Of a stretch of 54,316 nt of DNA, positions 9,326 through 19,400 are shown piece by piece; position 1 is the stretch's first letter, and every line of letters begins with the position of its first letter. A model generated the notes under the pieces. The model was given only the letters and a program-made list of their open reading frames with translations. It made no database searches and was not told where the DNA came from. This DNA is from IMCC2047 sp041395865 (GTDB taxonomy: Bacteria > Pseudomonadota > Gammaproteobacteria > Pseudomonadales > IMCC2047): positions 1 to 54,316 of the forward strand of contig JAWKZQ010000016.1 in assembly GCA_041395865.1 (NCBI GenBank), read 5' to 3'. The position numbers and the translations under genes are program-made.

Positions 9326-10657
9326 TTATAGATAACGCATTAACAGGCCATATTGACCCTGCGCATCGACGGGCAGCGGGCCGTTAAAGGGTACCCGTAC
9401 GGTATGCCCCGAGCCAGGCGCGGCATCGACCTTCTCGCCCTTAAGGTTCTCCAACTGCTCGAGATTAAAACGCATGTTGCCCTGTGGGGTCATGAGTTCC
9501 AGTTCATCGCCCTGCTCAAAGCGGTTTTTGACGTCAATGGTCAACCAGCCATTGGCGGCATCGTAATCCGTCACTTCACCGACAAACTGCTGGTTGGTGC
9601 TGGTAGAATTCCCGTTGACGTAATTCTGGAATTCGGAGGGCACATGGCGGCGATAAAAACCCTCGGTATAGCCCCGGTTAGCCAGGTGCTCCAGTTCGCC
9701 CATCAGGTTCGGGTTAAAGGCTCGCCCGGCCAATGCATCGTCAATGGCGCGACGATAAACCTGCGCCGTGCGCGCCACGTAATAGTGTGACTTGGTGCGA
9801 CCTTCGATTTTCAGGGAATGGATGCCCATCTTCACCAGACGCTCCACATGCTGAACGGCACGTAGATCCTTGGAGTTCATGATATAGGTGCCGTGCTCAT
9901 CCTCGTAGGTGGGCAACAGCTCGTTCGGGCGGCTTTGCTCCTGCAACAGCACCGGCTGAATTTCGGCATCAGGATCATAGATTTGCGCCGTGGCAGGCTC
10001 GGCATTCACCGGGATCAGGTCGCCGGTTTCGGTTTCCTTCGCATCGTGAACGTTGTATTGCCAGCGGCAGGAATTGGTGCAGGCCCCTTGGTTGGAATCC
10101 CTGTGAGTCATATAGCCGGACAGCAGGCAACGACCCGAATAGGCCATGCAAAGCGCGCCGTGAACAAAGACCTCCAGCTCCATATCCGGACACTGCTGGC
10201 GAATTTCCTCAATCTCATCGATCGACAACTCACGCGACAGGATAACCCGCTCGATACCCTGCTTTTCCCAGAATTTAACCGTTGCCCAGTTAACGGCATT
10301 GGCCTGAACAGAAAGGTGTACGGTTTGCTCCGGCCACTTTGCCCGTACCAGCATAATTAAACCGGGATCGGACATAATCAGCGCGTCCGGGCGCATCTCG
10401 ATCACCGGTTCGAGATCCCTGAGATAACTGCGGACCTTGTCGTTATGGGGGGCAATATTACTGGCCAGATAGAACTGCTTGCCCATGCCATGGGCTTCCT
10501 CAACGGCCGCAGCCAGGTTTTCAATGCGGTTAAATTCGTTATTACGTACACGCAGGCTGTAACGGGGCTGACCGGCGTACACGGCATCAGCACCATAGGC
10601 GAATGCGTAACGCATGCTTTTCAGGGTACCGGCCGGAGAAAGGAGTTCTGTACTCAT
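9326..10657 (-). CDS. trhP: tRNA 5-hydroxyuridine synthesis protein TrhP (U32 family)
   Basis: The product is about 443 residues from ATG 10657 (MSTELLSPAG); an upstream in-frame TTG at 10681 is not needed. Family features are LLSPAGTLKSMRYAFAYGAD at the N-terminus, YAGQPRYSLR, the FVHGALCMAYSGRCLLS block (about residues 162-178) and the Cys-rich GACTNSCRW, which belong to the U32 peptidase-like family members YegQ/TrhP. TrhP is needed, with prephenate, for hydroxylation of U34 in tRNAs, the precursor of cmo5U/mcmo5U; an Fe-S cluster held by the cysteines is assumed from the family. It is monocistronic, with a downstream gene convergent across the 9272 hairpin. Confidence 0.92.
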   Translation of the reverse strand: MSTELLSPAGTLKSMRYAFAYGADAVYAGQPRYSLRVRNNEFNRIENLAAAVEEAHGMGKQFYLASNIAPHNDKVRSYLRDLEPVIEMRPDALIMSDPGLIMLVRAKWPEQTVHLSVQANAVNWATVKFWEKQGIERVILSRELSIDEIEEIRQQCPDMELEVFVHGALCMAYSGRCLLSGYMTHRDSNQGACTNSCRWQYNVHDAKETETGDLIPVNAEPATAQIYDPDAEIQPVLLQEQSRPNELLPTYEDEHGTYIMNSKDLRAVQHVERLVKMGIHSLKIEGRTKSHYYVARTAQVYRRAIDDALAGRAFNPNLMGELEHLANRGYTEGFYRRHVPSEFQNYVNGNSTSTNQQFVGEVTDYDAANGWLTIDVKNRFEQGDELELMTPQGNMRFNLEQLENLKGEKVDAAPGSGHTVRVPFNGPLPVDAQGQYGLLMRYL

Positions 10658-10766
10658 GGGACAAACTTCACAATAAAACAAAGGGCGCAGATTCTACCGC
10701 AAAATTGCTTTATTTTCAGCGTCTAAGGTGTTTTTTAAAGGCGGGAAAGGTAAAGAGGCAGGATTG

Positions 10767-10797
10767 AAAACAGGCCGATTTTACTCATTCGGCCTGT
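10767..10797 (-). terminator. Rho-independent terminator of the DUF3144 gene
   Basis: Read on the minus strand: ACAGGCCGA, 10-nt loop, TCGGCCTGT followed by TTT C. It starts 17 bp after the stop of the gene at 10814. Confidence 0.75.
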
Positions 10798-10813
10798 CTC
10801 CACAAAATTCGAA

Positions 10814-11134
10814 CTAGTTGCTTTCCATTTCGTTCTTTTTGATCAGGTCATCCAGGAAGTGACCCAGGGCCCGGCTGTATTCTTCCGTGAACCAGTTCAT
10901 TGCATTTTCACGGTCGTCACGCAGGTTAAAGGATTTGGAATCGGCCTCAAAAGCATTAAAGCGCGCAGCCGCTTCACGCAGCGCAGAACTCACACCTTCA
11001 ATCTCAATGGTTTGCCAATGCTTGTTAGCCAGCGCCAGGAAACTGTTAACCATATCGTTATAGGTGGTCTGGATCGGGTTATTTTCCTCTTTTGGATCAA
11101 CGGTACGTAGAGGAATCAGGTTTTCTTCACTCAT
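10814..11134 (-). CDS. DUF3144 family protein
   Basis: This is a 106-residue cytoplasmic protein. The core NSFLALANKHW, the central ALREAAARFNAFEA and the C-terminal NWFTEEYSRALGHFLDDLI match the pattern of the small DUF3144 family, whose function is unknown. It is somewhat longer than the typical family member because of an N-terminal extension (MSEENLIPLRTVDPKEENN) that is polar and probably disordered. It starts with ATG at 11134 and is divergent from ubiM. It ends just before a clear terminator, so it is transcribed alone. Confidence 0.75.
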   Translation of the reverse strand: MSEENLIPLRTVDPKEENNPIQTTYNDMVNSFLALANKHWQTIEIEGVSSALREAAARFNAFEADSKSFNLRDDRENAMNWFTEEYSRALGHFLDDLIKKNEMESN

Positions 11135-11323
11135 GGGTCGACTATCTCAGTGGTTATCAATTCGAGAAGGCGAAGCATAAACCCTCTTCTAGTCCAATTC
11201 CAGTGCTAGAAAATGCAAACAAGGTGACGAAGCCATCGTGTAATTGCCGCATGGTTGACCTGTATCAATGCCGCACACTCCGCAACTGGCCATGATGGCT
11301 CGATTCAAAATAAGGTGGTGCCT

Positions 11324-12517
11324 ATGAAATACGATGTGATCATTATCGGTGCCGGGCCGGCCGGACAAAGCTTGGCCTGTGCGCTGGATGATGCCGGGTT
11401 AAACGTTGCGCTGATCGAAAAACAACCAGAGACCGCAATCGCCGAACCTCAATACGATGGGCGTGAAATTGCCCTTACCCACCTTTCCGTGAAAATCCTG
11501 CGTAAACTCGGTGTTTGGGATAACGCCATGGCTGAAAATGCTAATCCCATGCTTGGAGCGCGGGTCATCGACGGCACCTCCGATCATACCCTGGCATTCG
11601 ATCGACCAGACCCGCACCTGGATGCATTGGGTTACATGCTTTCCAACCACCGGATTCGCCACCACCTTTACCAACGTATAAAAACACTCAAAAACCTTGC
11701 GTTGTTTTTTGAGCAGTCGGTTACGGCGATAGAAACCAACGCCAGCGGAGGTTCGGTCACACTTGAGGACGGTCGGATTCTGAATGCGCCGCTGGTGATT
11801 GCTGCTGACAGCCGCTTTTCCCAGGTACGCCGCATGATGGGAATTCCTGCGGAGATGAATGACTTTGCCCGGGTGGCTATTGTGTGCCGTATGCGTCACG
11901 AAAAACCGCACCAGCAGCTGGCCTGGGAGTGCTTCCACTATGGACGGACACTGGCGATCCTGCCGCTGGCAGACAATGAGTGTTCGGCCGTGATTACCCT
12001 GCCCGCACATCTCGCTCCATCCGTTAAAAACATGGACGAGGCCGCCTTCAGCGCCGATATCCAGAAGCGTTTTGGCAATCGCCTTGGCCGCATGGAATTG
12101 GCAGGTGAACGTTTCGCCTACCCGTTAGTGGGTGTGCACGCCAGACGCTTTATCAGTCAACGCTTTGCCCTGCTGGGCGATGCCGCTGTCGGCATGCATC
12201 CGGTAACTGCCCACGGCTTTAATCTCGGGTTGCGCGGCAGCGATACCCTGGCGCAAGAAATTATCAAAACCCATAGCAAAGGGCAGGATATCGGATCGAA
12301 TAAAGTATTAGGTGTTTACCAGCGCGAACACACGCTGGTCACTCGTCCCCTGTACCATGGCACCAACGGTATCGTCAGCCTGTTCACCAATGACCGCATT
12401 CCCGCCAAGCTGGCGAGAAAAGCCGTTTTGCATCTCAGCAACCGCTTGCCGCCGCTGAAAAAAGCCATTTCCGCCATGTTAACGGAAACACATCCGAAGA
12501 AACTGTTGCCCTTCTAA
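11324..12517 (+). CDS. ubiM: UbiM-like FAD-dependent ubiquinone-biosynthesis hydroxylase
   Basis: The product is about 397 residues from ATG 11324, which follows AAGGTGG; upstream in-frame codons to 11255 are unlikely to be translated. The N-terminal GAGPAGQSLACAL is the FAD-binding Rossmann motif, YDGREIALTHLS is typical of the UbiM group of ring hydroxylases, and ALLGDAAVGMHPVTAHGFNLG (split: ALLGDAAVG, MHPVTAHGFNLG; about residues 286-306) is the second FAD motif of the UbiH/UbiF/UbiI/UbiM flavin monooxygenases. The role is hydroxylation of the ubiquinone precursor ring. UbiM rather than UbiH/F/I is a judgement from the N-terminal signature. It is a single gene, convergent with the cyclo-ligase gene. 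Confidence 0.75.
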   Translation: MKYDVIIIGAGPAGQSLACALDDAGLNVALIEKQPETAIAEPQYDGREIALTHLSVKILRKLGVWDNAMAENANPMLGARVIDGTSDHTLAFDRPDPHLDALGYMLSNHRIRHHLYQRIKTLKNLALFFEQSVTAIETNASGGSVTLEDGRILNAPLVIAADSRFSQVRRMMGIPAEMNDFARVAIVCRMRHEKPHQQLAWECFHYGRTLAILPLADNECSAVITLPAHLAPSVKNMDEAAFSADIQKRFGNRLGRMELAGERFAYPLVGVHARRFISQRFALLGDAAVGMHPVTAHGFNLGLRGSDTLAQEIIKTHSKGQDIGSNKVLGVYQREHTLVTRPLYHGTNGIVSLFTNDRIPAKLARKAVLHLSNRLPPLKKAISAMLTETHPKKLLPF

Positions 12518-12571
12518 GCAGGGCCACTGCGGACTTTGGGCAGAAGCTGTGGCAATGATAGCCTTCGCTTG

Positions 12572-13138
12572 TTAACCGGTTTCCTCGGTAAAGATATGCG
12601 TCATTGGAATATCGAAACGCTGCGGGAAAATCGTTTCTAACCGGGCATGAGAATAGCCCACGCCGAGCGCGATGGTTGAATCCGGCAACTGGGCCAATGT
12701 TCGGTCATAATAGCCGCCGCCGTAGCCCAATCGGTAGTTGGCGCTATCAAAACCCACTAATGGCACAATCAGGACGCAGGGTTCAACCACATCGCGCCGC
12801 ACCGGCACCGGGATTTTCCAAATACCCGGTTCCAGCGCTTCGCCTTTTTTATAACACCGAAACTCCATTGGCGTCTTTGGCTCCGTCACGGCTGGAAGAG
12901 CCGCCGAATGCCCCTGCGCCAACAGCTCGTCAATTAACGGGCGGGCATCAAACTCACCTTTAAAGGGCCAATAAAAACCGACGGTCATCAGGCGCCTGCC
13001 GGTAAACCAATCCTTCAACTGACGGTGAATCGACTCCCCCCACTGGGTACGCTGCTTATGTCCGGCCTGAATGCGTTGTTCAATCAGGCGCTCACGCTGG
13101 GATCGACGCCATTGGGTCACTTCTCTCCATTCCATCAT
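12572..13138 (-). CDS. fau: 5-formyltetrahydrofolate cyclo-ligase
   Basis: This 188-residue protein has the family hallmark RLGYGGGYYDRTL (about residues 136-148), which binds ATP/phosphate, an upstream VPLVGFD, and the N-terminal basic helix WRRSQRERL. It converts 5-formyl-THF to 5,10-methenyl-THF with ATP. Start is one of two adjacent ATGs at 13138 and 13135. The first lies one base after the TAG of nnrS, so the pair is almost certainly translated from one mRNA and shares the FNR-type promoter region upstream of nnrS. Confidence 0.92.
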   Translation of the reverse strand: MMEWREVTQWRRSQRERLIEQRIQAGHKQRTQWGESIHRQLKDWFTGRRLMTVGFYWPFKGEFDARPLIDELLAQGHSAALPAVTEPKTPMEFRCYKKGEALEPGIWKIPVPVRRDVVEPCVLIVPLVGFDSANYRLGYGGGYYDRTLAQLPDSTIALGVGYSHARLETIFPQRFDIPMTHIFTEETG

Positions 13139-13139
13139 T

Positions 13140-14333
13140 CTATCCTGGCCTTCCGTCTACTCGAGGTTTGGTTAAGATCGGCAGGTAGCAGAAAACAAAA
13201 ATGCCAAAGCCCAGTACCCACATCGCAATACTGCCGCCATAGCTAAGCGACAGTGACACTTTTTCACTCACCATTGGCAAACCTGCCCTTAATAAAGTTG
13301 CCGCAATCAGTGCCGCAAAACCCACCGCCACCCAGGGGCTTATCTGCAAACTACGGCCGGTATGGCCCAGCGAAATACGTGCAATCATAGCCAGGATGAT
13401 GAGCCCGATACCTCCAACCGTCAGGGTATGAAGTATCGTGATATAGTCATCCACAACACCCCAATAAAAGAGCGACAACTGCAGGAATCCCAAGGCCAGG
13501 AACCAGCAGGCAATATGCAAGGACCAAAGCAACGGCACCCTGAAGGTAATCCAGATACGCCAACGGAATGTACGTACCGCATGGAGGGCAAAAGCCAACA
13601 AACAAATCGCCCCCATCACGCCCGCGTTAAAACCCAATAAAGTGCCAAGCGCCAATAGCAGGATGCTGGCCAACGCCCCAATTTCAAGCCACTTGATCGG
13701 CGATGCCTTTTCGGTTCCCGTTCCGTTTGCCGTAAAAAAAGGAATGACCCGGCCGCCCATCAGGCTGATCAAAAAGGCAATCAGGAAAACCACCGTAGCC
13801 GCCAGCTTTTTATAAAGCAGGATATCTCCCGAAATGGCCGCCCAATGCATAAAGCCGTTCAGAACCGTCATGCCCAACAAAACCGGCACAAAAAGGATAT
13901 TACGCCACAATCGCGCTCGCACCACATAAAAGCCCAATACCGCGGCCACCATAGGTAAAAAACTTAAATCAATCACGGCAATCAACCATTCCGGAAACGG
14001 TCCGGGGAACAGAAGCAGCACACGCGCCAACAGCCAGGTCACCACAAGCGTTAAAAGCGGAAAGCCGCGCAACCCCAGGCGCCCGGTCCAGTTCTGCACG
14101 GCAGTCAGCAAAAAACCGGTAATCACGGCACTGACAAAACCAAACAGCATTTCATGACCGTGCCACCAGAGCCAGTTTCCATAGGGCGAAAATGACAGAC
14201 CGCCAAGCCAGAATTGGCCCCAAAGAAGCAAAGCGATAATAGAAAACAGCGCTGCAAATAGAAAGAATGGACGAAACGCCAGACGAAATAACGGAAGGAT
14301 ACGCTCTTCCTTATTTAAATCGATTAATTGCAC
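13140..14333 (-). CDS. nnrS: NnrS family heme/copper membrane protein
   Basis: The product has 397 residues and about 12 hydrophobic segments. The N-terminal FRLAFRPFFLFAALF, WWHGHEMLFGFVSAVITGFLL (split: WWHGHEMLFG, FVSAVITGFLL) and ALHAVRTFRWR with several conserved histidines are typical of NnrS. NnrS proteins are linked to denitrification and relief of nitrosative stress. Regulation is visible: a perfect TTGAT-N4-ATCAA box lies about 66 bp upstream of the ATG. It is first in a two-gene unit with the folate cyclo-ligase. No NO reductase or nitrite reductase gene is in the window. Confidence 0.92.
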   Translation of the reverse strand: MQLIDLNKEERILPLFRLAFRPFFLFAALFSIIALLLWGQFWLGGLSFSPYGNWLWWHGHEMLFGFVSAVITGFLLTAVQNWTGRLGLRGFPLLTLVVTWLLARVLLLFPGPFPEWLIAVIDLSFLPMVAAVLGFYVVRARLWRNILFVPVLLGMTVLNGFMHWAAISGDILLYKKLAATVVFLIAFLISLMGGRVIPFFTANGTGTEKASPIKWLEIGALASILLLALGTLLGFNAGVMGAICLLAFALHAVRTFRWRIWITFRVPLLWSLHIACWFLALGFLQLSLFYWGVVDDYITILHTLTVGGIGLIILAMIARISLGHTGRSLQISPWVAVGFAALIAATLLRAGLPMVSEKVSLSLSYGGSIAMWVLGFGIFVFCYLPILTKPRVDGRPG

Positions 14334-14398
14334 AACAGTGTCTCAAGCATGTTAAAGCGGAAGGCTGCCATGATGGCCGAGGTTGGCAGATCTCAGCC

Positions 14399-14412
14399 TT
14401 GATCTGAATCAA
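14399..14412. promoter_or_regulatory. FNR/Anr/Dnr-type operator
   Basis: TTGATCTGAATCAA is a perfect match to the TTGAT-N4-ATCAA consensus of oxygen- or NO-responsive CRP/FNR regulators. Its centre is about 72 bp upstream of the nnrS start codon, a position compatible with activation of nnrS. Confidence 0.85.
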
Positions 14413-14474
14413 GCTGCCAAAGTTATAGTTACGTCGCCATTTATTACAAAAAACTTTAAAAACAGTTGTTTATG

Positions 14475-14488
14475 TTGACTCTAGTCAA
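14475..14488. promoter_or_regulatory. Second CRP/FNR-family-like palindrome
   Basis: TTGACTCTAGTCAA has the same half-site spacing as an FNR box (TTGAC-N4-GTCAA) with the fifth base symmetrically changed. It lies about 96 bp upstream of the DGC gene start and 70 bp from the first box. Which family member binds it is open. Confidence 0.5.
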
Positions 14489-14583
14489 AGGGATACCCGC
14501 TTTTTGCCCTTAGGCTGGAGACAGCGAAACCGGGGAACCCTGTTCTCCGGGTATTTTTGTACTTGCACGAGGTGGAACAGACT

Positions 14584-14961
14584 ATGGCTAACACAAAACC
14601 ACTGGTTTATTCCTGTTCAGGGTGTTCGGATATTGCCCAAATTACCAACCATGTTGCCATTGCGCTGGATCGCGATGGTGAAGCCGAAATGTCCTGCATT
14701 ACAGGCGTCGGCGGTAATGTGCCCGGGATTGTCAGGGCAGCAAAATCCGGCCGCCCACTGATTGCCCTGGACGGCTGCCCAATGTCTTGCTGTAAAAGCT
14801 GTCTGGCCCAGCGGGATCTTGAACCTGATGTTTATATACGTTTTGACGAGCTTGGGTTTAAAAAGAATAAAGGGAAGGACTTCATTCCTGAGGAAGCCGA
14901 ACGGGCCGTTGAAATTGTTAAGGGTATTATTGCCAGCAGCAAGTTGGATAAAGCCAGCTAA
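14584..14961 (+). CDS. DGC-domain putative zinc-binding protein
   Basis: The product is about 125 residues from ATG 14584, preceded by GAGGTGG. The Cys-rich pattern YSCSGCSD at the N-terminus, SCITGVGG, and the LDGCPMSCCKSC block (about residues 62-73) containing the Asp-Gly-Cys triad identify the DGC family, presumed metal-binding; the biochemical role is not established. It is divergent from nnrS and has its own FNR-like palindrome upstream, so expression under low oxygen or NO is a reasonable inference. A strong GC-rich terminator follows the stop by 18 bp. Confidence 0.8.
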   Translation: MANTKPLVYSCSGCSDIAQITNHVAIALDRDGEAEMSCITGVGGNVPGIVRAAKSGRPLIALDGCPMSCCKSCLAQRDLEPDVYIRFDELGFKKNKGKDFIPEEAERAVEIVKGIIASSKLDKAS

Positions 14962-14979
14962 TCAAGCGATTCTTTAACA

Positions 14980-15000
14980 CCCCGCCCTGTTTGGGCGGGG
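14980..15000. terminator. GC-rich terminator hairpin
   Basis: CCCCGCCC, loop TGTTT, GGGCGGGG, then CTTATT. It lies between the DGC gene and the convergent pyrD gene. The T-tract is short, but the stem is eight GC pairs. Confidence 0.75.
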
Positions 15001-15038
15001 CTTATTGCCGCCTGGAAGAAACCCAAACGGCTCAATGC

Positions 15039-16055
15039 CTAAAGCTTCACCTGCTCCACAATTTCCCTGACCAAGTGCGGTCCGCGATAAATAAAACCGG
15101 TATAAACCTGTACCAGGCTTGCTCCGGCATCTATTTTTTGTTGCGCCGAGTCGGCATCCATAATACCGCCAGCCGCAATAATTGGCATGGTGCCATTCAG
15201 CTCGTCCGCCAGGGCTTTTACTGTCCGGGTTGCCGCCTGGGTTAATGGTTTACCGCTTAATCCACCGGCCTCATCCTTATGAGGTGAATTTTCCACACCC
15301 ACACGGGAGATAGTGGTATTGGTTGCAATAACACCGTCGATTTCGCATTCAACCAGCGTACGGGCAACCATCGCTACTTCGTCGTCGGTCATATCCGGCG
15401 CGATTTTTACCGCCAGGGGTTTATAGCTTTCATAGCGCTCCGCCAGCTTACGCTGCTCCTCCTTCAAAGGGGTCAGCAGCTCGCGCAGCGTATCACCGAA
15501 CTGAAGCGTTCTCAGCCCCGGTGTATTGGGTGAGGAAAGGTTAACGGTAATGTAACTGGCGTCCTGATAAACCTTGCGCAGGCAGATCAGGTAATCGTCC
15601 AATGCGTTTTCAACGGGCGTATCAAAGTTCTTGCCGATGTTAATACCGAGCACACCGTCAAACTTACTGGCACGTACGCGCTCCAGCAGGTAATCCACGC
15701 CTTTATTGTTAAAGCCCATGCGATTAATAATCGCCTTTTCATTTGCCAGGCGAAACAGGCGCGGTTGCGGGTTGCCCGGTTGGGGGCGGGGCGTAATGGT
15801 GCCAATCTCCAGGAAACCGAAACCCAAGGCAGCCAGGCCATCAATGTGCTCGCCGTTTTTATCCAGCCCGGCAGCCAACCCAACCGGATTCGGAAATTCA
15901 AGCCCCATGACGTGCACCGGCACCTGCGGCATGGGCGCAACGAAAATCTGACTCAGTTTCAGGCGCTCTGCGAGACTAAGGCCTTTCAAACCGAGATTAT
16001 GGGAAGTTTCAGCATCAAAGCGAAACATCAGGTTACGCAGTAGCGAGTAGCTCAT
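15039..16055 (-). CDS. pyrD: Dihydroorotate dehydrogenase (quinone), class 2
   Basis: The product has 338 residues. Visible motifs are the N-terminal FRFDAETSHNLGL membrane-associated helix of class 2 enzymes, GLAAGLDKNGE (about residues 61-71), GFLEIGTITPRPQPGNP, NRMGFNN, the active-site region NLSSPNTPGLR (catalytic Ser) and GVIATNTT with the late GGI and YTGFIYRGP FMN-phosphate motifs. It oxidises dihydroorotate to orotate in pyrimidine synthesis and passes electrons to quinone at the inner membrane. Length is standard. It is monocistronic. Confidence 0.96.
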   Translation of the reverse strand: MSYSLLRNLMFRFDAETSHNLGLKGLSLAERLKLSQIFVAPMPQVPVHVMGLEFPNPVGLAAGLDKNGEHIDGLAALGFGFLEIGTITPRPQPGNPQPRLFRLANEKAIINRMGFNNKGVDYLLERVRASKFDGVLGINIGKNFDTPVENALDDYLICLRKVYQDASYITVNLSSPNTPGLRTLQFGDTLRELLTPLKEEQRKLAERYESYKPLAVKIAPDMTDDEVAMVARTLVECEIDGVIATNTTISRVGVENSPHKDEAGGLSGKPLTQAATRTVKALADELNGTMPIIAAGGIMDADSAQQKIDAGASLVQVYTGFIYRGPHLVREIVEQVKL

Positions 16056-16227
16056 GGTTTTTCCGGTATCCGAAGGTTAAAAAACGGCGCGCATTATACG
16101 TGAATCTGTCGGGCTTGGCTCGTCACAACAAAACATAAATCCGCGCAATAGCCGGACAAGCATGCCCAAGCCGCACGGACAGAAAAAATCGACACTAAGC
16201 GGTTAAGCGCAATTCGGCGCCGACGCA

Positions 16228-16446
16228 CTAAAGTCTACGGATATCCTGGAAGCGATTACTCTCATCGAAGCTGATCACGAAACATCCGTAAATGCCGCTG
16301 TGACTGACGAAAGGCTGCAATATTTTGCTCGGGAAACGGATTTTGCGCCCGTCGCGGCTGGTCGCCACCACCTCCCTGGCCGCACCCTGATAGTGGGCCA
16401 GGTATTCCTGCGCCGAAATGGCCAGTTCGATGGTGACTTCCCGCAT
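16228..16446 (-). CDS. DUF2835 family protein
   Basis: The product has 72 residues. The sequence ISAQEYLAHYQGAAREVV, DGRKIRFPSKILQPFVSHSG (two consecutive family blocks) and the final HGI-like IYGCFVISFDE match small gammaproteobacterial DUF2835 proteins of unknown function. Its ATG begins 6 bp after the stop of the glutamate dehydrogenase gene, so it is translated from the same transcript. The 172 bp between this gene and pyrD show nothing recognisable. Confidence 0.85.
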   Translation of the reverse strand: MREVTIELAISAQEYLAHYQGAAREVVATSRDGRKIRFPSKILQPFVSHSGIYGCFVISFDESNRFQDIRRL

Positions 16447-16452
16447 CCGGCT

Positions 16453-19400
16453 TTAGTTTTCCAATGCCGTGTTGGTTGAACGCCCGAACTCTACCAGTTC
16501 GCGGATCGCCACGGTATACATGGAAATATCGCCATCGCCGGTTTCCAGCTCACGCAATGCTTTCTGGATTTCCTGCCAGCGGGCCAACTGCTTGGACTGG
16601 GCTTCCAGCCAGTAACTGACCTTATCGGCAGGTTTGTCCGGCGCACCTTCAAACTGCAGCACCGACTCGGTCAAGATACAAAGCTGGCGATCAACATCGT
16701 CACGGAACACATCGCGCACCTTGCTGTGCCAGATGTTCACGACATCGATGCGGCTGACGGCCTGACGGAAACGGTGCAGGTCGAGATGGCTAATGAGGTT
16801 GAAGAAAACTCCCGCAACCTGCTCGACGCTGTGGCCGGTTCTGTTAGACACGTCGACCATATTCAGCGCAAAGTAAAGCTCGTCGGTGCTCGCAACCTGT
16901 TTCGCAAGCGCTGCGGGTACACCGGCCTCCTTGAATTCCGCCTGGTTGGCGTTCCAGAGTTTGGCCAGGTCGCCGCAAAGGAATTTCTCCAGCGAGTTTT
17001 CCAGGGTTACAACACCGGGAGCAAAATGCTGGATCAGCTCCTGAGTAGAAACATTTTCGTAGCGTTGTTGCAACAACCAGCGGCTGGCATGTCGAACCAT
17101 ACGCATAATTCGCTTCATCATACGTATTTGCAGCGCCGCAGGAACTTTGTAATCCAGCGCTTCAACCGACTTCCAGAGAGGCAGCATCCCAAAAATCTGG
17201 CGCGCAGCCGTGTAAGCCTGAACAACCTGCCCTGCCGTTGCGCCGGTCGCCTCCATCATTCGGTGCACATAGGTAATCCCCATGTAATTCACCATTTCAT
17301 TCGCGTATTCCGTCGCTACAATTTCACGCCGCAGACGGTGAGCGTGCAGATAGCTCGGGTACTGTTGCTCCAGCGTCGCGGGGAAAGCGGTCACAACCTG
17401 CTTGGCCAGATACTCGTCATCGGCAATATTTGATTTAGCGAGCACATCCTTCAGTTCTGATTTTGCGTAAGCCAAAACCACCGCCAATTCGGGGCGGGTC
17501 AACCCCTGCCCCTGCGATAAGCGGGCCATCAGTTCTTCTTCAGGGGGCAAAAATTCCAGCTCTCTGTCGAGACGTCCCCGCTCTTCCAGGCCGACAATAA
17601 AACGGCGTAATTCATCGCCGTGAGAAACCGCCAAGCTTTGCGCAATGCTCAGGGAGCGCGTCTGGCAATAACTGTTGCGCAATACCAGCGCCGACACTTC
17701 ATCAGTCATGCGCTCAAGCAGGTTATTTCTGCGCTTTTCAGTGAGCTTGCCCTCTGTGACCACTTCGTTCAGCAAAATCTTGATGTTGACCTCATGATCC
17801 GAGCAGTCAACGCCGCCTACGTTATCCACAGCATCCGTGTTAACGGCGCCACCGCTCTGGGCGTATTCGATACGCCCCAGCTGCGTCATGCCGAGGTTCC
17901 CCCCCTCTCCGGCCACCTTAGCGCGCAGCTCGCAGCCATTGATTCGCAGGCTATCGTTGGCACGATCCCCAACATCGTCATGCGTCTCGGTGCTGGCCTT
18001 AACATAGGTGCCGATACCGCCATTCCACAGCAGGTCAACCGGCGCCTTGAGCACCCGGTTAATCAGCTCGCTGGGAGTCAGGCTGGTTTCGCTGATATCG
18101 AAGCGAGCCTGCATTTCAGGTGTAATCTGGATTGATTTGGCCGCCCGTGAAAAGACGCCGCCCCCCTTCGAAATAAGTTCGGCGTTATAGTCATCCCACC
18201 CCACATGGCCGATTTTGAACAGGCGTTCACGTTCCTTGAAGCTCTCCTCAGGATTGGGGTTCGGATCAATGAAAACGTTCATATGGTCGAACGCGGCAAC
18301 CAGCTGGATATGACGGGACAGCAGCATACCGTTACCGAAAACATCGCCAGCCATACCGCCGATACCCACAACGGTAAAATCGGTGTTTTGAATATCCACA
18401 CCCCGCTCACGGAAATGGCGCTGCACGGAAACCCAGGCACCCTTGGCCGTGATACCCATACCCTTATGATCGTAACCCTGACTTCCGCCTGAGGCGAAGG
18501 CATCGCCCAGCCAGAAGTCGTAACGACCGGCAAGTTCATTGGCAATATCCGAGAAGGTTGCCGTACCCTTGTCGGCCGCAACCACCAGATAGGGATCATC
18601 GCCATCGTAACGAATGACTTCAGGTGGTGGCAGCACTTCGCCTGACTTTAAGTTATCGGTGATATCCAGCAGTCCGCGAATAAAAATACGGTAACAGGTA
18701 ATGCCCTCTTTCAGGTACTGCTCACGATCGGTTATCCCCTGGGCACGCTGCGCAACGAAACCGCCCTTAGCGCCCACCGGAACAATAACCGGGTTTTTAA
18801 CCTGTTGCGCCTTCACCAAGCCCAATACTTCAGTCCGGTAATCCTCAACCCGATCCGACCAACGCAAACCACCGCGGGCGACCTTGCCCCCGCGCAGGTG
18901 AACCCCTTCGACGCGGTTGGAATAAACAAAGACTTCATACATCGGGCGCGGTAACGGGATGTTCGGCAACTGGCGCGGGTCGATCTTGAAGGAGAAGTAT
19001 TTCTTCAGTTTTCCATCAGAACCTGGCTGGAAGAAGTTGGTGCGCAGCATGGCCTTGTTCAGGTGCAGGTAGTTACGCAGCACCCGGTCCTCACTGAGAC
19101 TTTGCACCTCATCGAGCAGCTTCATATAAGCCTGCTCCAGTTCCATTAACTGGGTGGTGCGTTCAGGAATACTAAGCGCCAGCTGCGGATCGAATTTGGT
19201 ATTGAAGTGGTGCACAAGCGCCATCGTCATGGCCGGATAGCGCAATAATGTATCGGCATAGTAAGCCTGGCTGAAACCAAGGCGGATTTGCTTCAGGTAG
19301 TGTGCACAGGCACGCAAATAGGAAACCTCTCGCCAGTTCAGCCCAAGCGCAAGCACCAGTTTATTAAAGGCATCGTTAGAGGCGTTATCATGCCAGACAC

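Noticed and set aside
16726..17433. 235-codon ORF antisense to NAD-glutamate dehydrogenase
   Set aside because: Lies wholly within an unambiguous gene with strong family motifs on the other strand.
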